In this document: piece by piece, positions 6,770 to 13,731 of the stretch
Position numbering within the stretch: position 1 is the stretch's first letter
Layout of the letters: every line of letters begins with the position of its first letter
NCBI GenBank assembly: GCA_964506005.1
Contig: CAZDLX010000073.1
Location: forward strand, 1-16,325
Length of the DNA: 16,325 nucleotides
Direction: 5' to 3'
From: UBA3940 sp964506005
Lineage (GTDB): Bacteria > Chloroflexota > Anaerolineae > Aggregatilineales > UBA3940
Program-made: the position numbers and the translations under genes
Notes under the pieces: generated by a model
Seen by the model: the letters and a program-made list of their open reading frames with translations, nothing else
The model's database searches: none
What the model was told of the DNA's origin: nothing

Positions 6770-7537
6770 CTAGCGGAGGTACGTCACATCCCGCTGCAGT
6801 AGCCGGGTGAACACCGCCTCGGAGAGCGCCAGCAGCCCCATCACAAACAGGTCGAGCAGCACTGCCAGCACCAGCGCGAAGCTCAGCCACTCGCCGAGCT
6901 GCGCGAAAGGCCCGGTGAGCCACACCTGGATCAGAATCCCCAGGTCAAGCAGCAGCAAGACCCCCAGAATCGCACCCCCGGCGATCACGAACAGCCACCA
7001 GTTGATACGGTCGTGCTCCTCGGGCAGCATGGCGTTGGCGATGGCGAACACCAGGTACACCCACAGCCAGAAATCCGGCACGGACACGAACTCGCGGATA
7101 GAGGCGAACAGCGTCGGGAAGTCGCCGCTGGCCAGCCCGCTGGCGAGCAGCCCCGTATCGAAGCGGGTGCTGCCGATTATCGTAATCGCTGCCACGCCAG
7201 CCACCAGCGGCACCATGCCAACCAGCGTCGCGCGGACGCGGTCGGTGTTGCGGTCGATCTCGACCAGCCCCAGCCGGACCACGCGGCCCTGCTTGTCGGG
7301 CCAGAGCTGGAACTTCTTGACGCGCACGCGCAGCAGCTTGGCCAGCACCCACTGGCTGCCCTCGTGCAGCACGACGCCCGGCAGCAGCGCCAGGTACCAG
7401 ATGAGCACGGCAGCCTGCCCGTTATTGGTGAGCAGGTAGCCAAGCCCCTGAATGTGCTTGTCTACCCAGCGCTCCAGCAGCACCAGCGGCCAGATGGCCA
7501 GCCCGGCAACAATCCACGGAATCAGCCAGTTCGGCAT
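6770..7537 (-). CDS. Multi-pass membrane protein resembling a degenerate M50 (site-2-protease-like) family member
   Basis: This 255-residue integral membrane protein has about six hydrophobic segments: residues 5-22, 40-57, 103-122, 155-170, 181-203 and 218-240. At the second segment, LLPGVVLHEGSQWVLAKLLRV (51-71) strongly resembles the zinc-binding helix of M50 proteases, usually LHExGHxxxAxxLGV. The HExxH motif reads H58-E-G-S-Q62, so one histidine ligand is missing. A later IANAMLPEEHDRINW (about 166-180) sits where active relatives have an N-x-x-P...D motif. It may therefore be a non-catalytic relative or an unrelated family. No gene name can be given. No good ribosome site is seen before the ATG at 7537, so the start is less certain. 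It lies downstream of tpiA but is separated from it by 138 bases containing a palindrome. Confidence 0.72.
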   Translation of the reverse strand: MPNWLIPWIVAGLAIWPLVLLERWVDKHIQGLGYLLTNNGQAAVLIWYLALLPGVVLHEGSQWVLAKLLRVRVKKFQLWPDKQGRVVRLGLVEIDRNTDRVRATLVGMVPLVAGVAAITIIGSTRFDTGLLASGLASGDFPTLFASIREFVSVPDFWLWVYLVFAIANAMLPEEHDRINWWLFVIAGGAILGVLLLLDLGILIQVWLTGPFAQLGEWLSFALVLAVLLDLFVMGLLALSEAVFTRLLQRDVTYLR

Positions 7538-7638
7538 GGGGGAGGTTTCTCAGTCTATGGGCACACGGCGGACTTAATCTCTAATACGGATTGCCGGGGC
7601 GCGGGTTGCGCCGCCACACGGCAGTAGCAGGGCGGATG

Positions 7639-7667
7639 GTAGGGGCGAGTCTGAGACTCGCCCCTAC
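7639..7667. repeat. GTAGGGGCG-type intergenic palindrome, copy 1
   Basis: A perfect 14-bp inverted repeat: GTAGGGGCGAGTCT (7639-7652), one central base, then its reverse complement (7654-7667). It lies 8 bases past the tpiA stop codon in the tpiA transcript direction. The ends match the palindrome at 13732-13759 exactly, while the centre differs, so these are two members of a repeat family. As RNA it folds into a strong hairpin. No clear T-run follows in the tpiA direction, so it is more likely a REP-like or mRNA 3'-protecting element than a classical terminator. Confidence 0.85.
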
Positions 7668-7675
7668 TTAGCAGT

Positions 7676-8443
7676 TTAGCCCTTGACCTCAGCCGTCACG
7701 CGGACCAGCTCGATGAAGTCCTCGGCCTTGAGCGACGCACCGCCGACCAGCCCACCGTCGATGTCCGGCTGCTGCATCAGCTCGCGCACGTTGGAGGGCT
7801 TGATGCTGCCGCCGTACTGGATGACGATAGCCTGGGCCACGTCGTCTCCGTAAAGCTCCGCCAGCGTACCGCGCACCACCTCGCCGATAATGCTGTTGGC
7901 CTGCTCGGGCGTCGCCGCCCGGCCCGTGCCGATAGCCCAGATGGGCTCGTAGGCGACGACGACTCCGCGCGCCTGCTCGCCGCTAACCCCGGCGAAAGCG
8001 GCCCGCACCTGCCCGCTGACGAAAGAGGCTGTCTCACCCGCCTCGTTCTGTTCCAGGCTCTCGCCGACCGCTACGATGGGCAGCAGCCCGTGGTTGAGCG
8101 CCGCCTTGAGCTTCTTGTTCACCGTTTCGTCGGTCTCGCCGAAGAACTGCCGGCGCTCCGAGTGCCCGATGATCACCATATCGGCGATGCCCTTCAGCAT
8201 CAGCGGGGAAACCTGCCCAGTGAACGCGCCTTCGTCCTCCCAGTACATGTCCTGCGCGCCGACCTTGATCTCCGTGCCCTTGAGCACCTCACGCACCGCG
8301 GGGATCGCGACGAAGGGCGGGCACACGCCGCTCGTGACGCCCGGATACTGGCTCAACGGCTCCTTGAGCGCCTTCACAAGCTCGACGGCTTCGTCGATAG
8401 TCTTGTACATCTTCCAGTTGCCAGCCATGAACGGCTTACGCAT
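7676..8443 (-). CDS. tpiA: Triosephosphate isomerase
   Basis: Glycolytic enzyme (EC 5.3.1.1) interconverting dihydroxyacetone phosphate and glyceraldehyde 3-phosphate in the cytoplasm. At 255 residues it has normal length. Catalytic residues are in place: N9/K11 in AGNWKM, H94 in IIGHSERR, and E166 in AYEPIWAIGTG, with the phosphate-binding YGGSIKP (about 210-216) and GLVGGASL. The almost invariant Cys of the [CV]xGE block is Ala here (PIVAVGE, A125), and the usual Arg just after is Asn (LEQNEAG). AAGGAGATTGCC precedes the ATG. It is the last gene of the yvcK-gap-pgk-tpiA run; pgk ends 104 bases upstream. A palindrome follows its stop codon. Confidence 0.97.
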   Translation of the reverse strand: MRKPFMAGNWKMYKTIDEAVELVKALKEPLSQYPGVTSGVCPPFVAIPAVREVLKGTEIKVGAQDMYWEDEGAFTGQVSPLMLKGIADMVIIGHSERRQFFGETDETVNKKLKAALNHGLLPIVAVGESLEQNEAGETASFVSGQVRAAFAGVSGEQARGVVVAYEPIWAIGTGRAATPEQANSIIGEVVRGTLAELYGDDVAQAIVIQYGGSIKPSNVRELMQQPDIDGGLVGGASLKAEDFIELVRVTAEVKG

Positions 8444-8489
8444 GGCAATCTCCTTAATCCAGCGGGTGATGAATCAACAGACGGGGGCG

Positions 8490-8521
8490 GGATGGAGGCG
8501 CGTTTCGCCTCCATCCTTTTT
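8490..8521 (+). terminator. Intrinsic-terminator-like hairpin facing against the glycolytic genes
   Basis: An 11-bp perfect inverted repeat (GGATGGAGGCG at 8490-8500, complement at 8506-8516) with a 5-nt loop is followed by TTTTT at 8517-8521 on the plus strand. All neighbouring genes are on the minus strand. It would therefore stop plus-strand (antisense) transcription coming from tpiA. On the sense strand it forms a hairpin between pgk and tpiA preceded by an A-run. Confidence 0.65.
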
Positions 8522-8547
8522 CATTGTACCATGCCGGGCGGGGACTC

Positions 8548-9744
8548 TTACTCCCGGTCGTCCAGGGCCGCCAGGCCGGGCAGCTCCTTGCCTTCAAGCA
8601 TCTCAAGGCTGGCGCCGCCGCCCGTGCTGACGTGCGTCACGCGCTCGGCGAGCCCCGCCTGCTGCACAGCCGCCGCCGAGTCGCCGCCGCCGATGATGAC
8701 CGTCGCGCCTTCGCCGGCGAGATCGGCCAGCGTGCGGGCGATGGCGTTCGTGCCCTCGGCGAAGGGCTCGATCTCAAAGACACCCATCGGGCCGTTCCAG
8801 ACGACGGTCTTCGCGCCTTTGAGCGCCTCCTTGAACTTTCTGACCGTCTCCGGGCCGATGTCAACCGCGCTCAGGCCCGAGGGCACGCCGTCGCTGGCGC
8901 TGACCGTCGTGATATTCGCGCTGGCATCGATCTCCGGCACCGCCTGGAAGTCCACGGGCAGCACGATCTTGTCACCCGCACGCTCGACGAGCTGCTTTGC
9001 GGTGTCGTAGGAGGCTTCTTCGACGAGCGAGTTACCCATGCCCGTGCCCTGCGCGGCGATGAACGTGTTGGCCATGCCACCGCCGATCAGGATGCGGTCG
9101 GCACTGGTGAGCAGAGAGTCGATCACGCCGATCTTGTCGGAGATCTTCGCGCCGCCGAGGATCGCGACGAACGGGCGCTCGGGGTCGGCGATGGCGTTGC
9201 CCAAAAACTCGATCTCCTTCTCCATCAGCAGGCCCGCCACCGAGGGCAGGTACTCCGTCACGCCGACGGTGCTGGCGTGGGCGCGGTGTGCCGAGCCGAA
9301 CGCGTCGCTGACGAAGATATCGCCGAGGGCGGCCAGCTTCTTCGAGAACTCGGCGTCGTTGGCCTTCTCTTCCTTCTGGAAGCGGGTGTTCTCCAGCAGC
9401 AGCACGCCGCCTTCGGGCAGGTTCTCAATCGCCTGCTCGACCTCGTCGCCAACCGTCGCCTCGACGAAGGCGACGTCGCGGCCCAGCCGGTCGGCGAGGG
9501 CGGTGGCCACGGGCTTGAGCGAGAACTTGGGGTCGGGGGCGTCTTTAGGGCGGCCCAGGTGCGACATCAGGATGAGCGCGCGCGGGTTGCCGTCGAGCAC
9601 CGCGTTAATGGTCGGCAGCGCCGCCACGATGCGCGTATCGTCGGCCACCTCGCCGCCGTCAATCGGCACGTTGAAGTCGACGCGCATCAGCACGCGCTTG
9701 CCGGCAAAATCGACGTCACGGATGGTCTTCTTGTTCATCTTCAT
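8548..9744 (-). CDS. pgk: Phosphoglycerate kinase
   Basis: Cytoplasmic enzyme (EC 2.7.2.3) transferring phosphate from 1,3-bisphosphoglycerate to ADP. From the ATG at 9744 it has 398 residues, the usual bacterial length. Motifs: RVDFNVP (21-27), SHLGRP (61-66), LGGAKISDKIGVIDSLL (about 196-212), WNGPMGVFE (about 306-314), GGGDSAAA (352-359) and STGGGASLEMLEGKELPG (373-390). I chose this start because AGGGAGA (within 9751-9757) is six bases upstream. An open extension of 47 residues upstream is unlike the family and overlaps gap. A second ATG two codons later is an alternative. gap lies 112 bases upstream, with terminator-like hairpins between them, so pgk may be expressed at a different level from gap. 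Confidence 0.97.
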   Translation of the reverse strand: MKMNKKTIRDVDFAGKRVLMRVDFNVPIDGGEVADDTRIVAALPTINAVLDGNPRALILMSHLGRPKDAPDPKFSLKPVATALADRLGRDVAFVEATVGDEVEQAIENLPEGGVLLLENTRFQKEEKANDAEFSKKLAALGDIFVSDAFGSAHRAHASTVGVTEYLPSVAGLLMEKEIEFLGNAIADPERPFVAILGGAKISDKIGVIDSLLTSADRILIGGGMANTFIAAQGTGMGNSLVEEASYDTAKQLVERAGDKIVLPVDFQAVPEIDASANITTVSASDGVPSGLSAVDIGPETVRKFKEALKGAKTVVWNGPMGVFEIEPFAEGTNAIARTLADLAGEGATVIIGGGDSAAAVQQAGLAERVTHVSTGGGASLEMLEGKELPGLAALDDRE

Positions 9745-9768
9745 CGGTGTTCTCCCTGTAGATTCACG

Positions 9769-9828
9769 AAAAGAGGGGCGGGACGCCCCCGGCGTGCAGT
9801 GGCCTGCGCGCGTGACGACTCCCGCCCC
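9769..9828 (-). terminator. Terminator- or attenuator-like hairpins between gap and pgk
   Basis: Read on the minus strand, TCCCGCCCC (complement of 9775-9783) can pair with GGGGCGGGA (complement of 9820-9828; 9 bp, 36-nt loop region). Its CGCCCC part can instead pair with the adjacent GGGGCG (complement of 9784-9789; 6 bp, 3-nt loop). Either stem ends directly before TCTTTT. This looks like a partial terminator that would lower transcription of pgk and tpiA relative to gap, or an RNA-processing site. Confidence 0.45.
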
Positions 9829-9856
9829 CTGAGTATATCCAAACGGGGAACGCGGT

Positions 9857-10864
9857 TTAGAGATTGTCGGCGACGAGCTTGACAAGGTCTGCCGTACGCG
9901 CCGAGTAGCCCCACTCGTTGTCGTACCAGGCGATGACCTTGACCATCTTGCCGTCCATCACGGTCGTGAAGTCGGCGTCGACGATGCTGGAGTACGGGCT
10001 GCCGACGATGTCGCTGCTGACGATGGGCTCCGTCTCGAACTTCAGGACGCCCTTCATCGGGCCCTCGGCGGCCTCACGGAAGGCGGCGTGCAGGTCTTCC
10101 GTCGTGGCCTCGCGCTCCAGCGTGGCGACGAAGTCCACCACCGAGCCGGTGGGGACGGGGACGCGCATCGCCATACCGTCGAACTTGCCCTCCAGCTCGG
10201 GGATGACCAGGGACACGGCCCGGGCGGCACCCGTCGAGGTGGGGATGATGTTCATGGCGGCGGCGCGAGCGCGGCGCAGGTCCTTGTGCGGGCCGTCGAT
10301 GATGTTCTGCGTGCTGGTGTAGGCGTGGACCGTGGTCAGCAGGCCGCGGACGATGCCGTAGCAGTCATGCACGACCTTCGCCGCGGGGGCGAGGGCGTTG
10401 GTGGTGCAGCTTGCGTTGGAGATCACGTGATGCTGCGCCGGGTCATACTGCTCGCCGTTGACGCCGAGCACGATCGTCAGGTCGGGGTCGGTCGAGGGCG
10501 CGCTGATGATGACCTTCTTCGCGCCCGCCTCGATGTGCTGGGCGGCCTGCGCGCGCTTCTTGAAGACGCCGGTCGACTCGATGACGACGTCCACGCCGAG
10601 GTCGCCCCAGGGAAGCTGCGTGGGGTCCTTCTCGGAGAACGCCTGGATGAAGTCACCTGCGATCACGAGGCCGTCCTCACGCACTTCGATGTCCTCGAAC
10701 GTGCCGTAGACGGTGTCGTACTTGAACAGGTGGGCCATCGTCTTCAGGTCGCCGAGGTCGTTGAAGGCGACGATATCGACGTCGTTAGGATAACGATCCT
10801 TGAGGATCTTCAGAACGTTGCGGCCGATCCGGCCGAAGCCGTTGATGCCAACCTTTACTGCCAT
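9857..10864 (-). CDS. gap: Glyceraldehyde-3-phosphate dehydrogenase, type I
   Basis: Phosphorylating GAPDH (EC 1.2.1.12) converts glyceraldehyde 3-phosphate, NAD and phosphate to 1,3-bisphosphoglycerate. It is 335 residues. The Rossmann motif GINGFGRIGR is at 6-15, the catalytic Cys is C153 in SNASCTTN, and the partner His is H180 in TTVHAYTSTQ. The phosphate-site block NIIPTSTGAARA and the C-terminal WYDNEWGYSART are intact. Asp36 in AFNDLGD suggests NAD preference, as in glycolytic forms, but direction of use cannot be told from sequence alone. AAGGAGTTACGAA precedes the ATG. The gene starts 68 bases after the yvcK stop and has no strong promoter of its own that I can see, so it is probably co-transcribed with yvcK. 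Confidence 0.97.
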   Translation of the reverse strand: MAVKVGINGFGRIGRNVLKILKDRYPNDVDIVAFNDLGDLKTMAHLFKYDTVYGTFEDIEVREDGLVIAGDFIQAFSEKDPTQLPWGDLGVDVVIESTGVFKKRAQAAQHIEAGAKKVIISAPSTDPDLTIVLGVNGEQYDPAQHHVISNASCTTNALAPAAKVVHDCYGIVRGLLTTVHAYTSTQNIIDGPHKDLRRARAAAMNIIPTSTGAARAVSLVIPELEGKFDGMAMRVPVPTGSVVDFVATLEREATTEDLHAAFREAAEGPMKGVLKFETEPIVSSDIVGSPYSSIVDADFTTVMDGKMVKVIAWYDNEWGYSARTADLVKLVADNL

Positions 10865-10904
10865 TTCGTAACTCCTTATCCTGCTAACAACTGTTCAGAG
10901 GTTC

Positions 10905-10936
10905 GTGACCCTACCCCTCCTCCGAGGCCGGGTCAC
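10905..10936. promoter_or_regulatory. Hairpin spanning the yvcK stop codon
   Basis: GTGACCC (10905-10911) and GGGTCAC (10930-10936) form a 7-bp inverted repeat with an 18-nt loop. One arm contains the yvcK TGA stop. No T-run follows, so it is not a standard terminator. It may affect RNA stability at the yvcK-gap junction, or may be chance. Confidence 0.3.
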
Positions 10937-12258
10937 CGCAGTTTGTGAAGGGAACGAGTCGCCTCGTTCGGCTCTGCCAGCAGACTCGCCAGCGCCTCGG
11001 CCAGCCGCACGCTGTCGTGTCGCCAGGGGCGTAGCTCATCCACAAGTGGAGCCGTTACTATTGTAACACCTGGCTGGCCAGTCGCGGAGTTATTTTCAGC
11101 TATAGGCACGTAGCTAAAGTTCACTTCTTCACGAATATCGGGGAAGCGGTCGTTGGCCAGCACCACGTCGAACAGGCCTGGGCCAACATGCCGCTCGATG
11201 GCGCGGACGTGATCGCCCACGCTGAAGCCCTCCGTCTCGCCGCGCTGGCTGGCCACGTTGCACACGTAGACCTTGAGCGCGCGGCTGTGCCGCACTGCAT
11301 CCTGGATGCCGCTAATGAGCAGGTTGGGCAGGATGCTGGTGAACAGGCTGCCCGGCCCCACCACGATGAGGTCCGCCGAGAGGATAGCGCGCACGGCTTC
11401 AGGGTAGGCGGGCGCAGTATCGGGCACCAGGAAGACCCGCTCGATGGCGCCGCCTCCCTCGGGGATGGCCGACTCGCCGGCAACGCGCCGCGTGCTGTTG
11501 GTGATCTCTTCGCGAAGGTCGGCCATCAGGGTGACGTCCTGAAGCGTCGAGGGGAGCACCTGCCCGCGGATCGCCAGCACGCGGCTGCTCTCGATGAGCG
11601 CCTGCTCGAAGCTGCCTGTGACCCCGCTCAGCGCGGTAATGAACAGGTTGCCGAAGCTGTGCCCCTCCAGCCCGCCCTCGCCGAAGCGGTATTGGAAAAG
11701 CTGCGTCATCAGGCTCTCGTCACGGGCCAGCGCCGCGATGTTGTTGCGGAAGTCGCCGGGCGGCAGCACGCCGAGGTCGCGCCGCAGCCGCCCCGAGCTG
11801 CCGCCGTCATCGGCAACCGTGACGATGGCCGTGATGTTCGAGGTGTAAGCCGTGAGGCCGCGCAGCAGGGTCGGCAGGCCAGTGCCGCCGCCGATGGCGA
11901 CGATCTTTGGCCCGCGCCCGCGCTGCCGGTATTCCACCATCGCATCGACCACCTCGCCGGTCCGCACGTCGAGCGGAGTGAAGATCGCCTGGCCGATGTT
12001 GCGCGCGGCCCACACGACGAGCGCGCCGCCGACCACGCCGGCGATCAGCGCCCGCGCCCACAGCGGCAGGCCGCCCAGCGTGATGATGAATTCGAGAGGC
12101 GGGATGGGATAGGATCGAAAGAACTGGAGGATGACGAGCCCCAGGCCCAGGCCAAGCACTGTTACTCCGAGCAGGAGCACGCCCAGCCAGCGCTTGACGC
12201 CGATCCCGGGCGTCAGCCACTTCCAGAGGGTACGGGTAGGCCGGTGCTGTCTGTTCAA
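10933..12258 (-). CDS. yvcK: YvcK/CofD-like gluconeogenesis factor with N-terminal membrane segments
   Basis: A member of the YvcK family with CofD-like fold. In Bacillus subtilis YvcK is needed for growth on gluconeogenic carbon and for normal cell shape, and family members bind UDP-sugars (established knowledge). Here two hydrophobic segments (about residues 25-45 and 57-83) precede the domain, so it is probably membrane-anchored. The domain starts at KIVAIGGGTGLPTLLRGL (118-135), followed by VADDGGSSGRLRRDLGVLPPGDFRNN (148-173). Later blocks include GNLFITAL and VGPGSLFTSILPNLL. The start is a TTG at 12258, the weakest part of the call. A near-palindrome lies directly upstream of it. It is first in the run yvcK-gap-pgk-tpiA, a plausible regulatory partner for those enzymes, and is divergent from apgM. 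Confidence 0.9.
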   Translation of the reverse strand: MNRQHRPTRTLWKWLTPGIGVKRWLGVLLLGVTVLGLGLGLVILQFFRSYPIPPLEFIITLGGLPLWARALIAGVVGGALVVWAARNIGQAIFTPLDVRTGEVVDAMVEYRQRGRGPKIVAIGGGTGLPTLLRGLTAYTSNITAIVTVADDGGSSGRLRRDLGVLPPGDFRNNIAALARDESLMTQLFQYRFGEGGLEGHSFGNLFITALSGVTGSFEQALIESSRVLAIRGQVLPSTLQDVTLMADLREEITNSTRRVAGESAIPEGGGAIERVFLVPDTAPAYPEAVRAILSADLIVVGPGSLFTSILPNLLISGIQDAVRHSRALKVYVCNVASQRGETEGFSVGDHVRAIERHVGPGLFDVVLANDRFPDIREEVNFSYVPIAENNSATGQPGVTIVTAPLVDELRPWRHDSVRLAEALASLLAEPNEATRSLHKLR

Positions 12259-12263
12259 GCCCT

Positions 12264-12284
12264 GCTCTCAGTCCAACTCAGAGC
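12264..12284. promoter_or_regulatory. Near-perfect palindrome just upstream of the yvcK start
   Basis: The plus-strand pattern is GCTCT-C-AGT-CCA-ACT-C-AGAGC: eight complementary pairs interrupted by one mismatch around a 3-nt centre. It lies 6 to 26 bases before the TTG, overlapping the GA-rich stretch that would serve as ribosome site. It could be a protein operator or an RNA hairpin that limits ribosome access. Confidence 0.4.
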
Positions 12285-12355
12285 GCGGAAACGGGCCGGT
12301 TGAGGGGTGCCGTGCGTCTGCTGACAGGTCGTCGCTGGAATGCTCATCGGCGTTC

Positions 12356-12361
12356 ATCATA
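12356..12361 (-). promoter_or_regulatory. Possible -10 element for the yvcK operon
   Basis: TATGAT on the minus strand matches five of six -10 positions, about 100 bases before the yvcK start. The hexamer 17 bases upstream (TGGCAT) is a poor -35. This is a weak candidate, listed because the glycolytic run needs a promoter in this intergenic region. Confidence 0.3.
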
Positions 12362-12411
12362 ACGCGGACGGAGCGTGGATGCCAGCAGAATGGCCGCATC
12401 CTCCGCGCCTC

Positions 12412-12440
12412 TTGAAGCGCGCCGGTTTCGGTGTTACAAC
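12412..12440 (+). promoter_or_regulatory. Promoter candidate for apgM
   Basis: TTGAAG (12412-12417) and TACAAC (12435-12440), each matching four of six consensus positions, are separated by exactly 17 bases. The start would be near 12447, about 30 bases before the apgM ATG. Confidence 0.45.
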
Positions 12441-12477
12441 TCAAGACGTTACCGTGCTTGTAAGGAGCAACTCCCAA

Positions 12478-13707
12478 ATGGCGAATTTCGACGTGACAAG
12501 GCTGCTGGCCAAGGACAGCGGTGGCAAGATCGTCCTGCTCGTGATGGATGGGCTCGGCGGGCTGCCGCTGGAGGCGGACGGCCCCACCGAGCTGGAATCG
12601 GCTTCGACCCCCAACCTCGACCGGCTGGCCCGCGAGGGCAGTTCGGGCCTGTCCATCCCCATTCTGCGCGGCGTGGAGCCGGGCAGCGGACCGGCGCACC
12701 TGGCCCTGTTCGGCTACGACCCCTTGCAGTATAGCATGGGCCGCGGCGCGCTCGAAGCCGCCGGCATCGGCATCGAGATGCAGCCCGGCGACGTGGCGGC
12801 GCGCGGCAACTTCGCGACGATTGACGGCGAGGGCCTGATCGTCGACCGACGGGCGGGACGTATCTCCACCGAGAAGGGGGCAGAAGCCGTTGCCGATCTC
12901 AAGAAGATCACGCTGCCCGGCGTAACAACCATCGTCGAGGAGGTCAAGGAGCACCGCTTCGTGCTGCTGCTGCGCGGCGAGGGGCTGGACCCGCGCATCG
13001 AGGAGACAGATCCGCTCGTCGAGGGCGCGCCCCCGCTGCGCTCAAGACCCGAAGAGACCGCCAAGGAAGTCATGGCGGCGCAGCACACCGCCGAGCTGGT
13101 CAACCAGTTCATCGACGAGGCGCGGGAGCTGCTCGCGCCGCACTACCCGGCGAACTTCATCAACCTGCGCGGCTTCGCCGGCGACCCCAACCTGCCGAAG
13201 TTCCAGGATGTGTACAAACTCAATGCAGCGTGCGTCGCCGTATACCCGATGTACAAGGGTGTCAGCCGGCTGGTTGGCATGACGGTGCTTGAGACGCAGG
13301 CAGAGGACACGCCGCTCGACGAGTTCAACTATGTGGCAGACCGCTGGGATGATTTCGACTTCTTCTTCGTGCACATCAAGGCCACGGACAGCCGCGGTGA
13401 GGATGGGATGTTCGACGCGAAGGCGGAGGTCATCGAAAACGTGGATGCGGCGCTGCCCGCACTCATGGACCTTAACCCTGACGTGCTGATCGTGACCGGC
13501 GACCACTCGACGCCGGCGAAGCTGCGGCAGCACACCTTCCACCCTGTCCCAACGCTGATCTGGGCCCCCGTCACCGCGCTGCGAGACGGCGTGACCGGGT
13601 TCGGCGAGCGGCAGGCGATGCACGGCGGGCTGGGGCACTTCCCCGCCAGCGACCTGATGATGATGGCGCTCGGCTATGCCCAGCGCCTGAGCCGCTACGG
13701 GGCGTAG
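12478..13707 (+). CDS. apgM: Cofactor-independent phosphoglycerate mutase, archaeal type (ApgM)
   Basis: Metalloenzyme of the alkaline-phosphatase superfamily that interconverts 3- and 2-phosphoglycerate without 2,3-bisphosphoglycerate (EC 5.4.2.12). It is 409 residues. Recognised blocks are VMDGLGG (22-28, first metal Asp24), GSGPAHLALFGYDP (69-82), GRGALEAAG, HIKATDSRGEDG (299-310), TGDHSTP (340-346) and MHGGLGHFPASD (381-392). These supply the expected Asp/His metal ligands. The ATG at 12478 was chosen because AAGGAG (12462-12467) precedes it. The open frame continues 46 codons further upstream but has no family similarity there. The gene is divergent from yvcK-gap-pgk-tpiA and supplies the next glycolytic step. 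A palindrome 24 bases after the stop, followed by a T-rich tract, may end its transcript. Confidence 0.95.
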   Translation: MANFDVTRLLAKDSGGKIVLLVMDGLGGLPLEADGPTELESASTPNLDRLAREGSSGLSIPILRGVEPGSGPAHLALFGYDPLQYSMGRGALEAAGIGIEMQPGDVAARGNFATIDGEGLIVDRRAGRISTEKGAEAVADLKKITLPGVTTIVEEVKEHRFVLLLRGEGLDPRIEETDPLVEGAPPLRSRPEETAKEVMAAQHTAELVNQFIDEARELLAPHYPANFINLRGFAGDPNLPKFQDVYKLNAACVAVYPMYKGVSRLVGMTVLETQAEDTPLDEFNYVADRWDDFDFFFVHIKATDSRGEDGMFDAKAEVIENVDAALPALMDLNPDVLIVTGDHSTPAKLRQHTFHPVPTLIWAPVTALRDGVTGFGERQAMHGGLGHFPASDLMMMALGYAQRLSRYGA

Positions 13708-13731
13708 GGCACGCTACATTCTTGGACATTT

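Noticed and set aside
6766..6776. A small hairpin (CCGC-CTA-GCGG) at the junction of two convergent genes as a shared terminator
   Set aside because: Only four base pairs with no T-run; too weak to support a function.
8524..9882. A 452-codon plus-strand open frame opposite pgk
   Set aside because: It covers pgk almost exactly, has no family-like motifs, and arises from GC-rich third codon positions of the real gene.
9745..9885. A 47-residue N-terminal extension of pgk
   Set aside because: The added residues have no similarity to the family, overlap the end of gap, and a good ribosome site precedes the internal ATG at 9744.
11188..12303. A 371-codon plus-strand open frame opposite yvcK
   Set aside because: Low-complexity composition, no motif, and full overlap with a well-supported conserved gene.
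12340..12477. A 46-residue N-terminal extension of apgM
   Set aside because: It contains the likely promoter, lacks similarity to ApgM proteins, and an AAGGAG site precedes the later ATG.
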